DNA of 64,000 bases from NCBI GenBank assembly GCA_045617465.1, contig JAZLIQ010000003.1, positions 124,001 through 188,000 on the forward strand, in the 5' to 3' direction. Source of the DNA: Hennigella sp045617465. GTDB lineage: Bacteria > Bacillota_I > Bacilli_A > Mycoplasmatales > Mycoplasmoidaceae. Positions 53,900 to 63,306 of this stretch are shown one piece after another. The notes beneath the pieces were generated by a model. The model worked only from the letters and a program-made list of their open reading frames with translations, made no database searches and had not been told where the DNA came from. The position numbers and the translations under genes were made by a program. Within the stretch, counting starts at the first letter, position 1. Every line of letters starts with the position of its first letter.

Positions 53900-56636
53900 A
53901 ACTTGGATATTCAACTAATTGTTTTACAATACTAATTGGCATATCAAATGGTAATGATGAAGATGACATATTACAGAATTCAATCATTAAATCACGTGAA
54001 ATTGTTGAGAATGACATTACAGGATATGATCTTCAATCTTCACCTTCATTGTGTTTCATGTAAACTTGAACCATTGGTGTTTCTCAGTTTGCACCATCAT
54101 ATAAGAAGTTGTTTGTAATCATAGGAATCATACCTTGGATATGAGGGTCTTTTACAATTGTTTCAGCAGACAATCATGATTCTGGTTGTCTAATTGTTTC
54201 ATATGGAGTGTCTGATATAGTTGGATCCATTACTCAGATTGCAGGATATGTTTCACCATTTGCATTAGTTATATTGTCTAATACTCATCTTCTATGAGTA
54301 GTTTCATCAAGTGCTCCTGGATTACCTGGAACTGCTGGTTTAACTTTAAATCTGAATCCATATCCTTGGATAGGGCCACAGTTGTATAAACAATATGTGT
54401 TGTCAAGTTTTTTATATGTTCCTTGGTTTTTAAATTCAGATGGGTATGCAGTTGTTACATGGTCTGAGGCGCCTGTGCCGTAATTGTATTGAGATAAGTT
54501 GTTTAAACTATTTGCAGGTGTAGGATCAATTCCTATCTCATTTTCAGGGACATAATAGTTTTCTTTAGGGGCACTGTAATTAAATATTCCTTCCCCAGCT
54601 AATGAGTGATTGATCACATTAGCTAGTTGTCAAATAGATATATAACCAAACTTAGTTGTGTTTTCATATGTTTGCAAAGCATACATATCTTTTAAAGTTA
54701 CAGGTTCTTCACCACCTTTAGGTGTAGTGTATTCAACTTTCATTGAATCCATGTTAATTAAACAAATTGCTGGATATGTTAAACCTCTTGCTGATTCTCT
54801 AATATCTTTTCCATACAATGAAGAGAATCCAAGTAATTGTGCATAACAAATTCATGCACCTAATTGGTTAATAATGTGTCCTTGCTCATTATATTTACCT
54901 TCAGGGTCTAGTTTAGGGTCTGGTTTAAAACCTTTTTCATCAATATAGTAACCATGACCAATACCACCATCAGATCAATGAATAGCTGGATGTAATAATG
55001 AATCTCTACGTTTTGCATTTCCAATTTGTTCACCTAGAGCTGTGCTTAATTGTGAAGTTCATATATTGAACGCACTAGCTACAGCGGTTGTTAAAGGTGA
55101 TTTTGGATTAGCTTTTATTTGAATTAATTCATTTTTAGCATCATTATAGTTTTCATCTGTATCACCATCTGGGTATCTTTTTCATAATCCCATGTCATGT
55201 ACTTCTTGTTCAACTGCAATTTTCTTTTCTCCAACAGGTTTAGTGTTGTCAAAACGCAATGTGATGTCTGTGTATCTTCTTCCTTCTGTTTCGGCTTGAC
55301 TAACTAAAATTGGTCTACCTGTATATCCATTTATCACAGAAGCGTCCACAACCTTGTGTGAGTGACCCGATATGATAGCATCAACCTTATCATGTTTTAA
55401 TGTTTTGGCTATGTTAATAGCATCACCTTGTGCTTTTCCAGTTGTTTCGTCTTGCTCACATTCAACATGTGTTAAAAGAATAAATGATTCAATAGAATTG
55501 AATAATTGGTCTCCAGATTCTTCGCGACAGTTATAAATTGAATAATCTACAGCATAATTGTAGTTTATGAATGATAAGTTGTCAACTACAGCTTTGTTTC
55601 CGTCTTGTGGTGTTGACTGAGTTGTTAATCCAATTAAACAAACTAGGTGGCCATTCATATTTACTAGTTTGTATGGATCAGCTCATGCAACTCTTTGTGT
55701 TTTTCAATAAGCATAGTCTGTTTTAAATTCAGGATATGCAGGGTTAGTCTCTCAATATCCATCATCATGATCTTTTCCATTAATGATATTACTTGCAAGG
55801 AAGTAGTTACCCATTGTATCATCTGTTCTAGCTCAATCATCAAATTGATAACTTGCTAATGGTTCTAGTCCTCATTCAAAAGCATGATTTCCTACAGCAG
55901 AATATCTTGCACCCATAGCTTTTAAAACTTCAAAAATAGATTGTCCATGCAATGCTGTAGAAAACATATCACCAGAGTTGTTGTCACCAGCAGTAACTAT
56001 GAATGATCCTGGATGTGAATCAATTACTGGACCAATTTCATCAGCAATTCTAATTAGGCCTGCATCTTTTACATTGGTTGCTGGATAGTAGTCTTTATCT
56101 TCACCATAACCTTCAGCAACACCATGTAAGTCATTAAGACTAAATAAGTGAACTTCTTCAATTGGGTTTTGAGTATATGTAACAGTTAAATTAATACCAT
56201 TAACATGTTTTAATACTCATTCGCCTCTTCTGTTGTTGTATCTAACTTCGATAGAAACAACTGTCTTTGTTGTTTCGCCAACAAATTCAGTAAATCCCAT
56301 TCTTACTTTAGTAACGCCATTGTACATGTCATATAGTATGGCAGGGTGACCATGGTATACTCTCTCATCTGGAGCAAGTAACTCCATATGGTGTGGTCCT
56401 TCAGCAGTAATAACATATACATAAACCTTATTGTCCACTGGTTGTTCATCTAAAGTTAGATCAAATTCACCAATACCTGAGTTGTGGTTTACTTCGACAT
56501 CTTTTGTTGATACATATATTCCTGCATCATCAGGAGCTATGTTACTACAACTTGTTACTACACCTGCAGATAAACAAGCTAATGGAGTTCCCAATATACT
56601 TCCTATTGATATTAATGCTGCATTTCTTCTTTTCAT
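53898..56636 (-). CDS. 5'-nucleotidase/metallophosphoesterase lipoprotein
   Basis: This 912-residue surface lipoprotein probably hydrolyses extracellular nucleotides. The signal peptide starts MKRRNAALISIGSILGTPLA and the lipobox VVTSC gives Cys30. An Ig-like beta domain (~35-170) precedes the metallophosphoesterase domain. That domain has motifs SLNDLHGV, TAGDNNSGDMF, GNHAFEWG and SGHSHK. The C-terminal half contains a 5'-nucleotidase substrate domain with LANVINHSLAGEG. A large Trp-rich insertion with no relatives I recognise follows. Many Trp are TGA. Nucleotide scavenging suits a Mollicute lacking de novo synthesis. Confidence 0.88.
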
Positions 56637-56650
56637 ATTTTGGCCTTTCT

Positions 56651-56684
56651 AACAAAAAATTCTCCGCGATATCGCAGAGAATCT
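56651..56684 (-). terminator. Terminator of the 33-residue ORF
   Basis: The stem ATTCTC-GCGATATCGC-GAGAAT with TTTTTTGTT on the minus strand lies directly after the small ORF stop. Confidence 0.75.
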
Positions 56685-56786
56685 TTATTGTTTTAATAAG
56701 TTAATTAGCTTTACAGCGTAAGAAAATGGTGTTTGTCCTGTTACTCCATTAACTCTGTTTTTAGTGTTGAAATTAACTCTAACCAT
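56685..56786 (-). CDS. Possible 33-residue small protein
   Basis: The frame reads MVRVNFNTKNRVNGVTGQTP followed by FSYAVKLINLLKQ and TAA, with no rare features. A TATAAT-like box lies 16 nt upstream of the ATG on the minus strand. A strong terminator starts right after the stop, so the region looks like a self-contained transcription unit of ~130 nt. No Shine-Dalgarno is visible. It could encode a small protein or be the body of a small RNA. I do not recognise it. Confidence 0.45.
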   Translation of the reverse strand: MVRVNFNTKNRVNGVTGQTPFSYAVKLINLLKQ

Positions 56787-56856
56787 AATTAACTATATCT
56801 GTATTATACATAAAATCACAAAAAGTAAAAAGATATTTATATCTTTTTAATATATG

Positions 56857-56862
56857 TATAAT
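56857..56862 (+). promoter_or_regulatory. -10 box of dCMP deaminase gene
   Basis: TATAAT ends 9 nt before the ATG. An inverted repeat AAAAAGATAT-TT-ATATCTTTTT (56827-56848) sits just upstream. No Shine-Dalgarno is visible. Confidence 0.5.
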
Positions 56863-56871
56863 AAACTCATT

Positions 56872-57357
56872 ATGAAAACTAAACCACATCCAATTATTTC
56901 TTGAGACGAATTCTTTATGGGATTAGCCTCAATGTCTGCTCTAAGAAGCAAAGATCCAAGTAGTCAAGTAGGTGCTTGTATTGCTGGTCCAGACTATAAA
57001 GTTGTATCTATCGGATATAACGGTATGCCTCGTTATTGTCCAGAAGACCAACTAACTTGAAACAAAAAAATAGGTACATTAGATAATAAATACCTATATG
57101 TATGTCATGCTGAATTTAATGCAATATTAAATGCTATGGGTGGCAAAGACTTAAAAGGTTGCACAATCTATGTAAACTTATTCCCTTGTAATGAATGTGC
57201 TAAAGCTATCATTCAAACAGGAATAAAAGAAGTGGTATACGAATCTGATAAGTATGCTGATACTGTTACAGTTCAGGCAAGTAAAAGATTATTAAACCTA
57301 GCTGGTGTTAAAGTTAGAAAATACACTGGAAGACGAATCATCCACACAGTAAAATAA
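56872..57357 (+). CDS. dCMP deaminase
   Basis: This enzyme converts dCMP to dUMP for thymidylate supply. The 161-residue product has the zinc-dependent deaminase motifs HAEFNAI (His79, catalytic Glu81) and PCNECAKAI (Cys106, Cys109). The N-terminal DEFFMGLASMSALRSKDPSSQVGACI and YNGMPR match dCMP/ComEB deaminases. Trp at ISWDEF is TGA. It stands alone between a promoter with an inverted repeat and a terminator. Confidence 0.95.
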
Positions 57358-57381
57358 AAAGAGGTTAAACCTCTTTTTTAA
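57353..57381 (+). terminator. Terminator of dCMP deaminase gene
   Basis: The AAAAAGAGGTT/AACCTCTTTTTT hairpin lies at the stop codon. Confidence 0.85.
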
Positions 57382-57426
57382 TTTTCCTACTTTTCATAGT
57401 ATGTGTATAATATCAACATAATATGT

Positions 57427-57444
57427 TATAATGTAATATGAGGT
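57427..57444 (+). promoter_or_regulatory. Promoter and RBS of the toxin-antitoxin pair
   Basis: TATAAT (57427-57432) is followed by GAGGT (57440-57444), 4 nt before the antitoxin ATG. The solitary antitoxin at 37431 has a similar GAGGTATATT leader. Confidence 0.55.
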
Positions 57445-57448
57445 TAAT

Positions 57449-57724
57449 ATGAGAAAAATAAGTACAAATATTACATTAGATCCTAATTTAAAGAAGAAAT
57501 CTACAACCTTATTAAAAAAGATGGGTTTAGATTTATCGACTGCTGTAACTTTATTTTTAAATGAAATGATTATTGAACAAGGTTTACCTTTTCCTGTTCG
57601 AGTTAAGGAAGAGCCAAATGATGAAACATTAGCAGCTTTTGCTGAAGAAGAACAAATGTTGCATAATCCTAAGAAATATAAAGTTTACAAGTCTGTTAAG
57701 GAATTAGCAGCTGAATATGAGTAA
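57449..57724 (+). CDS. RelB/DinJ-family antitoxin
   Basis: This 91-residue antitoxin has a ribbon-helix-helix N-terminus (RKISTNITLDPNLKKKSTTLL) and the DinJ core LGLDLSTAVTLFLNEMIIEQ then GLPFPVRV. The C-terminal part is acidic and would wrap the toxin. It overlaps the toxin start by 8 nt, the usual translational coupling. It is the same length as the solitary antitoxin at 37156-37431, with which it shares the core pattern. Confidence 0.92.
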   Translation: MRKISTNITLDPNLKKKSTTLLKKMGLDLSTAVTLFLNEMIIEQGLPFPVRVKEEPNDETLAAFAEEEQMLHNPKKYKVYKSVKELAAEYE

Positions 57725-57998
57725 GCTAAATATTGTAAAATCAAAGCGGTTTGACAAAGATGTTAGAATTGCTATTAAAAGAGGATATGATATCAATTTG
57801 TTGTGATATGTAGTTGATATGCTGTCAAACAAACAAGTTTTACCACTCAAATATCGTGATCATAAATTAGTTGGTGCTTATGATGGATATCGCGAATGCC
57901 ATATTAAACCAAATTGGCTTTTAATCTACAAAATAAATGACAAAGAAATAAAATTGTTGTTATTTGCCACTGGTACACACTCAGATTTGTTTAAATAA
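57717..57998 (+). CDS. RelE/YafQ-family mRNA interferase toxin
   Basis: This 93-residue toxin contains one TGA Trp (INLLWYVVD). It shows VKSKRFDKDVRIAIKRGYD, the core LPLKYRDHKLVGAYDGYREC, HIKPNWLLIYKI and the terminal ATGTHSDLFK. His residues and the DLF end match YafQ-type ribosome-dependent endoribonucleases. It follows the antitoxin with overlap and is followed by a terminator. The decayed copy at 37004-37162 matches its second half. Confidence 0.92.
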
Positions 57999-58024
57999 AA
58001 AAGAAGGTTATCCTTCTTTTTTTA
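57995..58024 (+). terminator. Terminator of toxin-antitoxin pair
   Basis: The AAAAAAGAAGGTT/ATCCTTCTTTTTT-type hairpin lies at the toxin stop. Confidence 0.8.
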
Positions 58025-58027
58025 TAT

Positions 58028-58101
58028 TGGCAGGGATTGAATGAATCGAACACTCATCAAAAGTTTTGGAGACTTCTGTTCTACCATTGAACTAAATCCC
58101 T
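58028..58101 (-). tRNA. tRNA-Trp (CCA)
   Basis: Read on the minus strand, the acceptor AGGGATT pairs with AATCCCT. The anticodon stem GAAGT/ACTTT encloses loop CTCCAAA (anticodon CCA). G73 and an encoded CCA follow. This isoacceptor reads UGG; the UCA tRNA needed for UGA is not in the window. Confidence 0.9.
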
Positions 58102-58102
58102 A

Positions 58103-58179
58103 TGGGTGCCCGTACGGGATTTAAACCCGTGATCTTCACATTGAGAGTGTGACGTGTTAAATCGCTCCACTAACGGGCA
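58103..58179 (-). tRNA. tRNA-Glu (CTC), unusual
   Basis: On the minus strand the anticodon stem TCACA/TGTGA is perfect around loop CTCTCAA, giving anticodon CUC. The T arm is ACGGG/CCCGT with TTTAAAT. The acceptor TGCCCGT pairs with ACGGGCA, starting with a U1-A72 pair, then C73 and CCA. A 34C Glu tRNA and a U1-A72 pair are both unusual in such an AT-rich genome, so the amino-acid identity is less certain. Confidence 0.7.
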
Positions 58180-58190
58180 ATAAATAACAA

Positions 58191-58985
58191 CTAGTTGTTG
58201 TTAATGTTATAACGCCAGATTTTTACTGGCTTATTTGTTGTATCATCAAATTCCATAATGACAGAATTGAATTGATAATCACCTTTTGCTGGTTCAAGGT
58301 GGAATCTTGTTTGGTTACCTTTAAAGACATCAACAATTTCGTCTGGTTTAGCTCCAATAACAGATTCTTTTGCTCCACACATTCCCACATCAGTTATAAA
58401 GGCTGTGCCTTTATAAATCTTTTCATCTGCTGTTTGAATGTGTGTGTGAGTACCGATAATTGCAGATACTCTACCAGCAAACGCAATTAAGAAAGCATTC
58501 TTTTCAGATGTTGTTTCAGCATGGAAATCAACAATATGAATTTGTTCATCCTTACTCATTTTTAATACTTCTTCTAATACTAAAAATGGGTTAGTAATTG
58601 TTGCTCTAGCAGAACATTGCATAGACATTAAATTAGTAATTCTAACTTTCTTATCATTAATTGAATAAACGATAGAACCAAAGCCACTCTTAGCTTCTTT
58701 GCTATTAACATCTACATTTAATGGACGAATAATTTTGTCATTATTTGCAAGAACATCATAAATAGTAGGAATGTCTCAAGTATGATTACCCATGGTAATC
58801 ATATCCACTCCTACATTAATTAAGTCGTTGTAATGATCTTGAGTAATGCTTCTACCATGAGTAGCGTTCTCAGCATTAGCAATGACTAAATCAATTTTTT
58901 CTTCTTTGATTATTTTTGGTAAGTTTTCAATGACTGCACTACGTCCAGCCTTAGCAAAAATATCTCCGATAAATAATATTCTCAT
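58191..58985 (-). CDS. YmdB-like metallophosphoesterase
   Basis: This 264-residue enzyme belongs to the YmdB family (2',3'-cyclic nucleotide phosphodiesterase in Bacillus). It shows ILFIGDIFAKAGR, ANAENATHGRSIT, MGNHTWD (W by TGA), HIVDFHAETTSEK, GTHTHIQTADE, ITDVGMCGAKES and a final WRYNIN. All metal ligands of the family appear present. A TATAAT 8 nt before the ATG with no Shine-Dalgarno suggests a leaderless start. It lies just downstream of pcrA. Confidence 0.93.
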
Positions 58986-58993
58986 ACTTATTT

Positions 58994-58999
58994 ATTATA
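58994..58999 (-). promoter_or_regulatory. -10 box of YmdB-like gene
   Basis: The minus-strand TATAAT ends 8 nt before ATG 58985. Confidence 0.5.
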
Positions 59000-59001
59000 C
59001 C

Positions 59002-61203
59002 TTAACTTACTACTCGTTTAATAGCGTTATGGGAAGCAACAATTGTTTTCTTCCCATAGGGTTTTTTGAAGATAACATCAATCATTGAACCATCAACTTT
59101 TGTAATTACACCTGAACCAAATACAGTATGAACTATTACATCTCCGACTTTAAATTTTTCTGTATTTGTATAAACTTTAGATAAATCTATCTCAGGAGCA
59201 AATGGTTCTTTCTCAATTTTAGAATCATATCATTCTAGATCTCTATCTGATATTTTTCTTGCATTACGATATGCCATTTGATAGTTCTTAATTTCTTTCA
59301 AGAATCTACTTGGAGCATAGTTGCGATAATGACCTCGACCAAAACTTGTATCTCTTGTGCAAGTAATAACCAAATTATTAATTGCTCTGGTCATGGCTAC
59401 ATAGGCAATACGTCTTTCTTCTTCTAGTCCGCCCTGATCAATGATTGCATTTGGACTAGGAATAACACCTTCATTAAAGTCATAAATGAAGACTGTATCA
59501 TATTCTTTTCCTTTAGCCATATGAACAGTCATTAAATGAACACCATTTGTATTATCAATTCTTGTTTTTTCAGCTGAAGTATACAAATTGATTTCATTAA
59601 TATAATCAATGATTGTTCCTCTTGGATTCTTTTGCAAGAAGTCTAAGATAGCGCGAGATAATTCATCGATATTTTCTCTTCTATCTTCTACTTCTGTTTC
59701 TGTTGTTTCGAGATATTCAATATATTTCAATTCATTAACAAGTGTTGGAATGGCGCTTGCTACGCCATTTTGATCAATCAGTTTTTTAAGATGATCAATA
59801 TCAGATAAAAATCCTTTAACTTTTGTTTTAGTTGAATCGGAAATTGTGTCAACTTCTTCAATTTGATATAAAGCATTAACAAAACTAATGTTTTGTTTTG
59901 TTGCCCATGCTGAGATATTATTAACACTATCTATACCAATAGCTCTTCGCGGTACGTTGATAATTCTCATTGCTGATATATCATCAGGTTTATAAATCAT
60001 TTTTAAGTATGATAATAAATCTTTAATTTCTTTTCGTGCATAGAAATTAACTGAACCAAAGATAATGTAAGGGATTTGGTTATTTAATAATCGTTCTTCT
60101 ATTGATTTAGAACAATAATTAGCACGATACAAGATTAACATATCAGAATATTTCTTACCTTGCTTCTTAAAACTATTAATTGTTGAGCAAATGAAATTTG
60201 CTTCATCTTCTAAATAATCACCAACATATACATTAACATGTGAAATGTATGGATTCATTGGTTTCAATTCGTTTTTAAAGTTTGTCCTATTGTGATTAAT
60301 TAAATTATTTGCAGCAGTTAAAATGTTTTCTGTAGAACGATAATTTAAATAAAGATTAATTATTTTTGTTCCTTTAAAATGTTCTACATAATCATCAAAC
60401 ACTTCTGGATATGCACCACGCCATGTATAAATAGTTTGGTTAGGATCGCCAACAGCAAATACATTCTTTTCTTCACCAACTAAGAATTTGATAATATCAA
60501 ATTGTTTAAGGTTGGTGTCTTGGAATTCATCTACAAGAATGTAATCAAAATGTTTTTGCCATTTTAATCTAACATCTTCTCTTTTAGAAAACAATAGATG
60601 AACAAAATTGATTAAGTCTGAAAAATCTAACTGATCTGCAGCTTTTAATCTCTTTTGATAAGTTTCATATATTGTTTTGGCTGCTTGAACATCCATTTCA
60701 TCTGGAATTTCTCACATTCTTGCTAAATCAAAATATGAATGATTATCAAATGAAATATCATCGAGTTTAATACTTCCAATTATCTTGGCAAATTTCTTTG
60801 CTTGAACTTTTGATTGAATATTTAAATCTTTAATAATTTGCTTTACTAGAGAGATTTGATCATCTTCATCAATAATGACGAAGCTAGTGTCTCATCCCAT
60901 CTCTAGTTTATCTATATCTTCTTTTAAAATCTTTACACATGTTGCGTGGTATGTTCTAATTCATTGTGCATTTGAATGCGGAATCATCTTGTTAATACGA
61001 TTACGCATTTCATCAGCAGCTTTATTTGTAAATGTAAAGGCTAATATTCTATTAGGGTCTACACCTAATTCAGAAATTAAATAAGCAATACGGTGTGTAA
61101 GAACTGAAGTTTTACCTGTCCCTGCACCAGCAATAACCAAAACCGGACCTTGAGTTGTGGTCACAGCTTCTTTTTGATTTTTATTTAATTTTGATAAATC
61201 CAT
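59002..61203 (-). CDS. pcrA: ATP-dependent DNA helicase PcrA/UvrD
   Basis: This SF1A 3'-5' helicase acts in repair and rolling-circle replication. The product is 733 residues. Motifs: Q motif LNKNQKEAV, Walker A AGAGTGKTS (Lys31), Ia FTFTNKAADEM, Walker B ILVDEFQDTN, III VGDPNQTIYTWRGA, IV NYRSTENIL, V GVHLMTVHMAKGKEYDTVFI, and VI EERRIAYVAMTRA. The C-terminal Tudor-like domain (FKVGDVIVHTVFGSGVI) lies past a TGA Trp. The start is adjacent to the RDD protein gene stop (1 nt), so it may be cotranscribed with it. Confidence 0.97.
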
Positions 61204-61204
61204 A

Positions 61205-61945
61205 TTACAAGTTGTCTATCTCTTCTAATGAATCATCAGATATTACACCTGGTGCTTTAATATCATCATTATCTTTTTTCTTACTTTGATTAACTGGTGT
61301 ATATTGTTCAGTTACCTTTTTGTTGATAATGTAAATGTTTGAGTATTTATCATGAAATGCAGGATATCCATTCTTAATACATGTTGCAACAATAATTGAT
61401 ATTAAGAAAATGATAGAAACACCATACATGCATGAAAAACCGGTACCAGCATAATAACATGCTTGATCAAGGCCTTCTGGAACACTACTAGCAAAAATAG
61501 CATTTGCTCCGCTAATCAATGAATCGATTTGCACTTGGTTTAATCCACTTAATGTCCAACCCATTGCGAAAGCAATGATAACAACTATTTCTCACACAAA
61601 TAATTCGTGTTTAAATAAACCAAATGTATAAAAGCGACATTCTGGTTTTTTAAAATAAGATAAATGGAAAATCTTCATTCCAATTGTTTTCTTTCACAAT
61701 CTTGGTAAAACAAGTAATAATCCGAAGAAAACAATTGCCATTAAAGTAACAAACAAACCATATCTTCAGTTCTGCGACAAGACCAACGGTTGATTTCAAG
61801 CAAAATTTGGGTCAGTGCAAAAAATTGCAAAACCTAAGCTTAAAACAACAACAGAAATCATAGCAATGTCTAAAACTTTTGCTATGATTCTCTTTCCTGC
61901 AGTAGCAAGAGGATACTTAACTGTATGATTATTTTTGTTTTGCAT
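61205..61945 (-). CDS. RDD-family membrane protein
   Basis: This 246-residue protein shows the RDD-domain opening ATAGKRIIAKVLDIAMISVVVL, with the conserved Arg and Asp in the first helix. Two further helices follow (ALMAIVFFGLLLVL-like, then FELFVWEIVVIIAFAMGWTL), plus a last helix CMYGVSIIFLISIIVATC. The cytoplasmic tail is polar and acidic. TGA encodes several Trp. It overlaps the glycosyltransferase stop by 17 nt. RDD proteins are thought to transport or protect against ions; the function here is not known. Confidence 0.8.
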
Positions 61946-62927
61946 GACCTTGAACAAATAACTTACTATATAAAGCTCTTAACACATGGATAAGTCTTGG
62001 TTTAAATTCTCTTAAATATTTTAAATAAGATTCATCATTCTTATTCTTTTTAGAATAAAGTCATTCATTCTTTTCTCAATTAGGAAAGTTTAGATCAACA
62101 AAGTTTTCTACTTTTTCTAAAACTCTTCTTTGGAAGAAAAAATTAGTTGGGTTCTTTTTAAAAATAGCATAGATAAAATTTCTAAATAGTGTAACTATAC
62201 ATAGATACTCTATTTCAGAATAATGATCTTTGTATCATTTTTGATCTAACATATTAACAACTTCTTGACATTGATCAAACAAATCCATGATGTTATATGA
62301 ATATGATGGTTTTGCAGCACCAGAACATATTTGTCTTCCTAAAGAATATCATTTAGGATTGTTCTTTGCTAACATAACATAATATAACAAAGGATAATTT
62401 TTAAACTTTTGCTCTGTTATTTTATGTTTGACAATATATTCATGATTGATTAATTTGTTATCAAAGAAAACTAAAGGACGATGACAGAAATCATCTGACA
62501 GCGTTTTAATCGGTATATAGTCTTCTTTAAAATAAATGTTTGGTACACCAAAGAAACTAACAACATCAGTTTCTGGATGTTCAGTGACAAACTTATTTAA
62601 AACAGCGATAAAGTCTGGCATTAGAATTACATTGCAATCAAAGTAATAATAGTATTTAGTTTTTAAATTGTTTTTAGCAACATATTCAAAAGCATAAACA
62701 TCTCCCAAGTTTTCTGATAAGAAAACATGATCAACTTTGTTAAAACTTTGAAAATCAAATTTTTTGAAAATATCTTTTTCTGATGGCCCACAACCGCTAA
62801 AGACAAATACTAGATTACAGTTTTTATCTGTTTGCCTAGCAATTGCATCTAAAGCTTTAGCTAATTCTGCATTTCTCTTTGTAATAGCAAAGATTAATGT
62901 GATATTAGCTTTTGTACTTTTTGTCAT
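61929..62927 (-). CDS. Family 2-like glycosyltransferase
   Basis: This 332-residue protein begins MTKSTKANITLIFAITKRNAE then ALDAIARQTDKNCNLVFVFSG, the nucleotide-sugar-binding start of GT-A enzymes. SENLGDVYAFEYVAKNN and the acidic YYYFDCNVILMPDF (a DxD-like site, here D-C-N) follow. The C-terminal half is Trp- and Tyr-rich. I chose ATG 62927, within the end of the upstream gene, because AGGAAGAAG lies just before it. It could act on glycolipids or capsule; the acceptor is unknown. Confidence 0.75.
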
Positions 62928-63225
62928 CAGGAACTTCTTCCTTCTTTGGTTCTGCTTTCTTTTCTTCTGGTTTCTTAAAACCACTAAACATATCTTTCAA
63001 TTGGCTTAAATCACCCATTGAACCCATTAAGTCTTCTAAGTTAACATCTTTAAGCATTTCAGTTAAATTTGGTCCTTTTGCAACAGACATAATTATTTCT
63101 TTACAAAAATCATCAAAATTTAATGCTTTTGATGCACCAACTGGTGCTTTTTTTGCTTGTTCTCATAACTTGCAAACAGCATCATATTCTTCTTGTGTTA
63201 ATTCAAATGTAATTCTTTTATTCAT
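62905..63225 (-). CDS. Small acidic/basic protein, unknown function
   Basis: This 106-residue protein contains one TGA Trp (KLWEQAKK). The N-terminal half (MNKRITFELTQEEYDAVCKL) resembles a ribbon-helix-helix-like or helical domain. It continues NFDDFCKEIIMSVAKG, then the amphipathic EDLMGSMGDLSQLKDMFSGF. The C-terminal 25 residues are a low-complexity E/K/P tail. It is the first gene of an operon with the glycosyltransferase (23-nt overlap), the RDD protein and perhaps pcrA. I do not recognise the family. A DNA-binding role is only a possibility. Confidence 0.65.
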
Positions 63226-63259
63226 AGTGATGTAGTAATATTATATATAATAAGTGTAG

Positions 63260-63285
63260 TATATTTTTTATTTATAAAAAATATA
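63260..63285. promoter_or_regulatory. Inverted repeat in divergent serS promoter region
   Basis: A 12-bp perfect inverted repeat (TATATTTTTTAT-TT-ATAAAAAATATA) lies between the divergent genes. TATAAT boxes are on either side and AGGAG lies before serS. No T-box anti-terminator is visible in the 81 nt. Confidence 0.45.
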
Positions 63286-63306
63286 TTATTTTATAGGAGA
63301 TTAGAT

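Noticed and set aside
63226..63306. Possible T-box riboswitch before serS
   Set aside because: The interval is only 81 nt, with no T-box sequence or anti-terminator.
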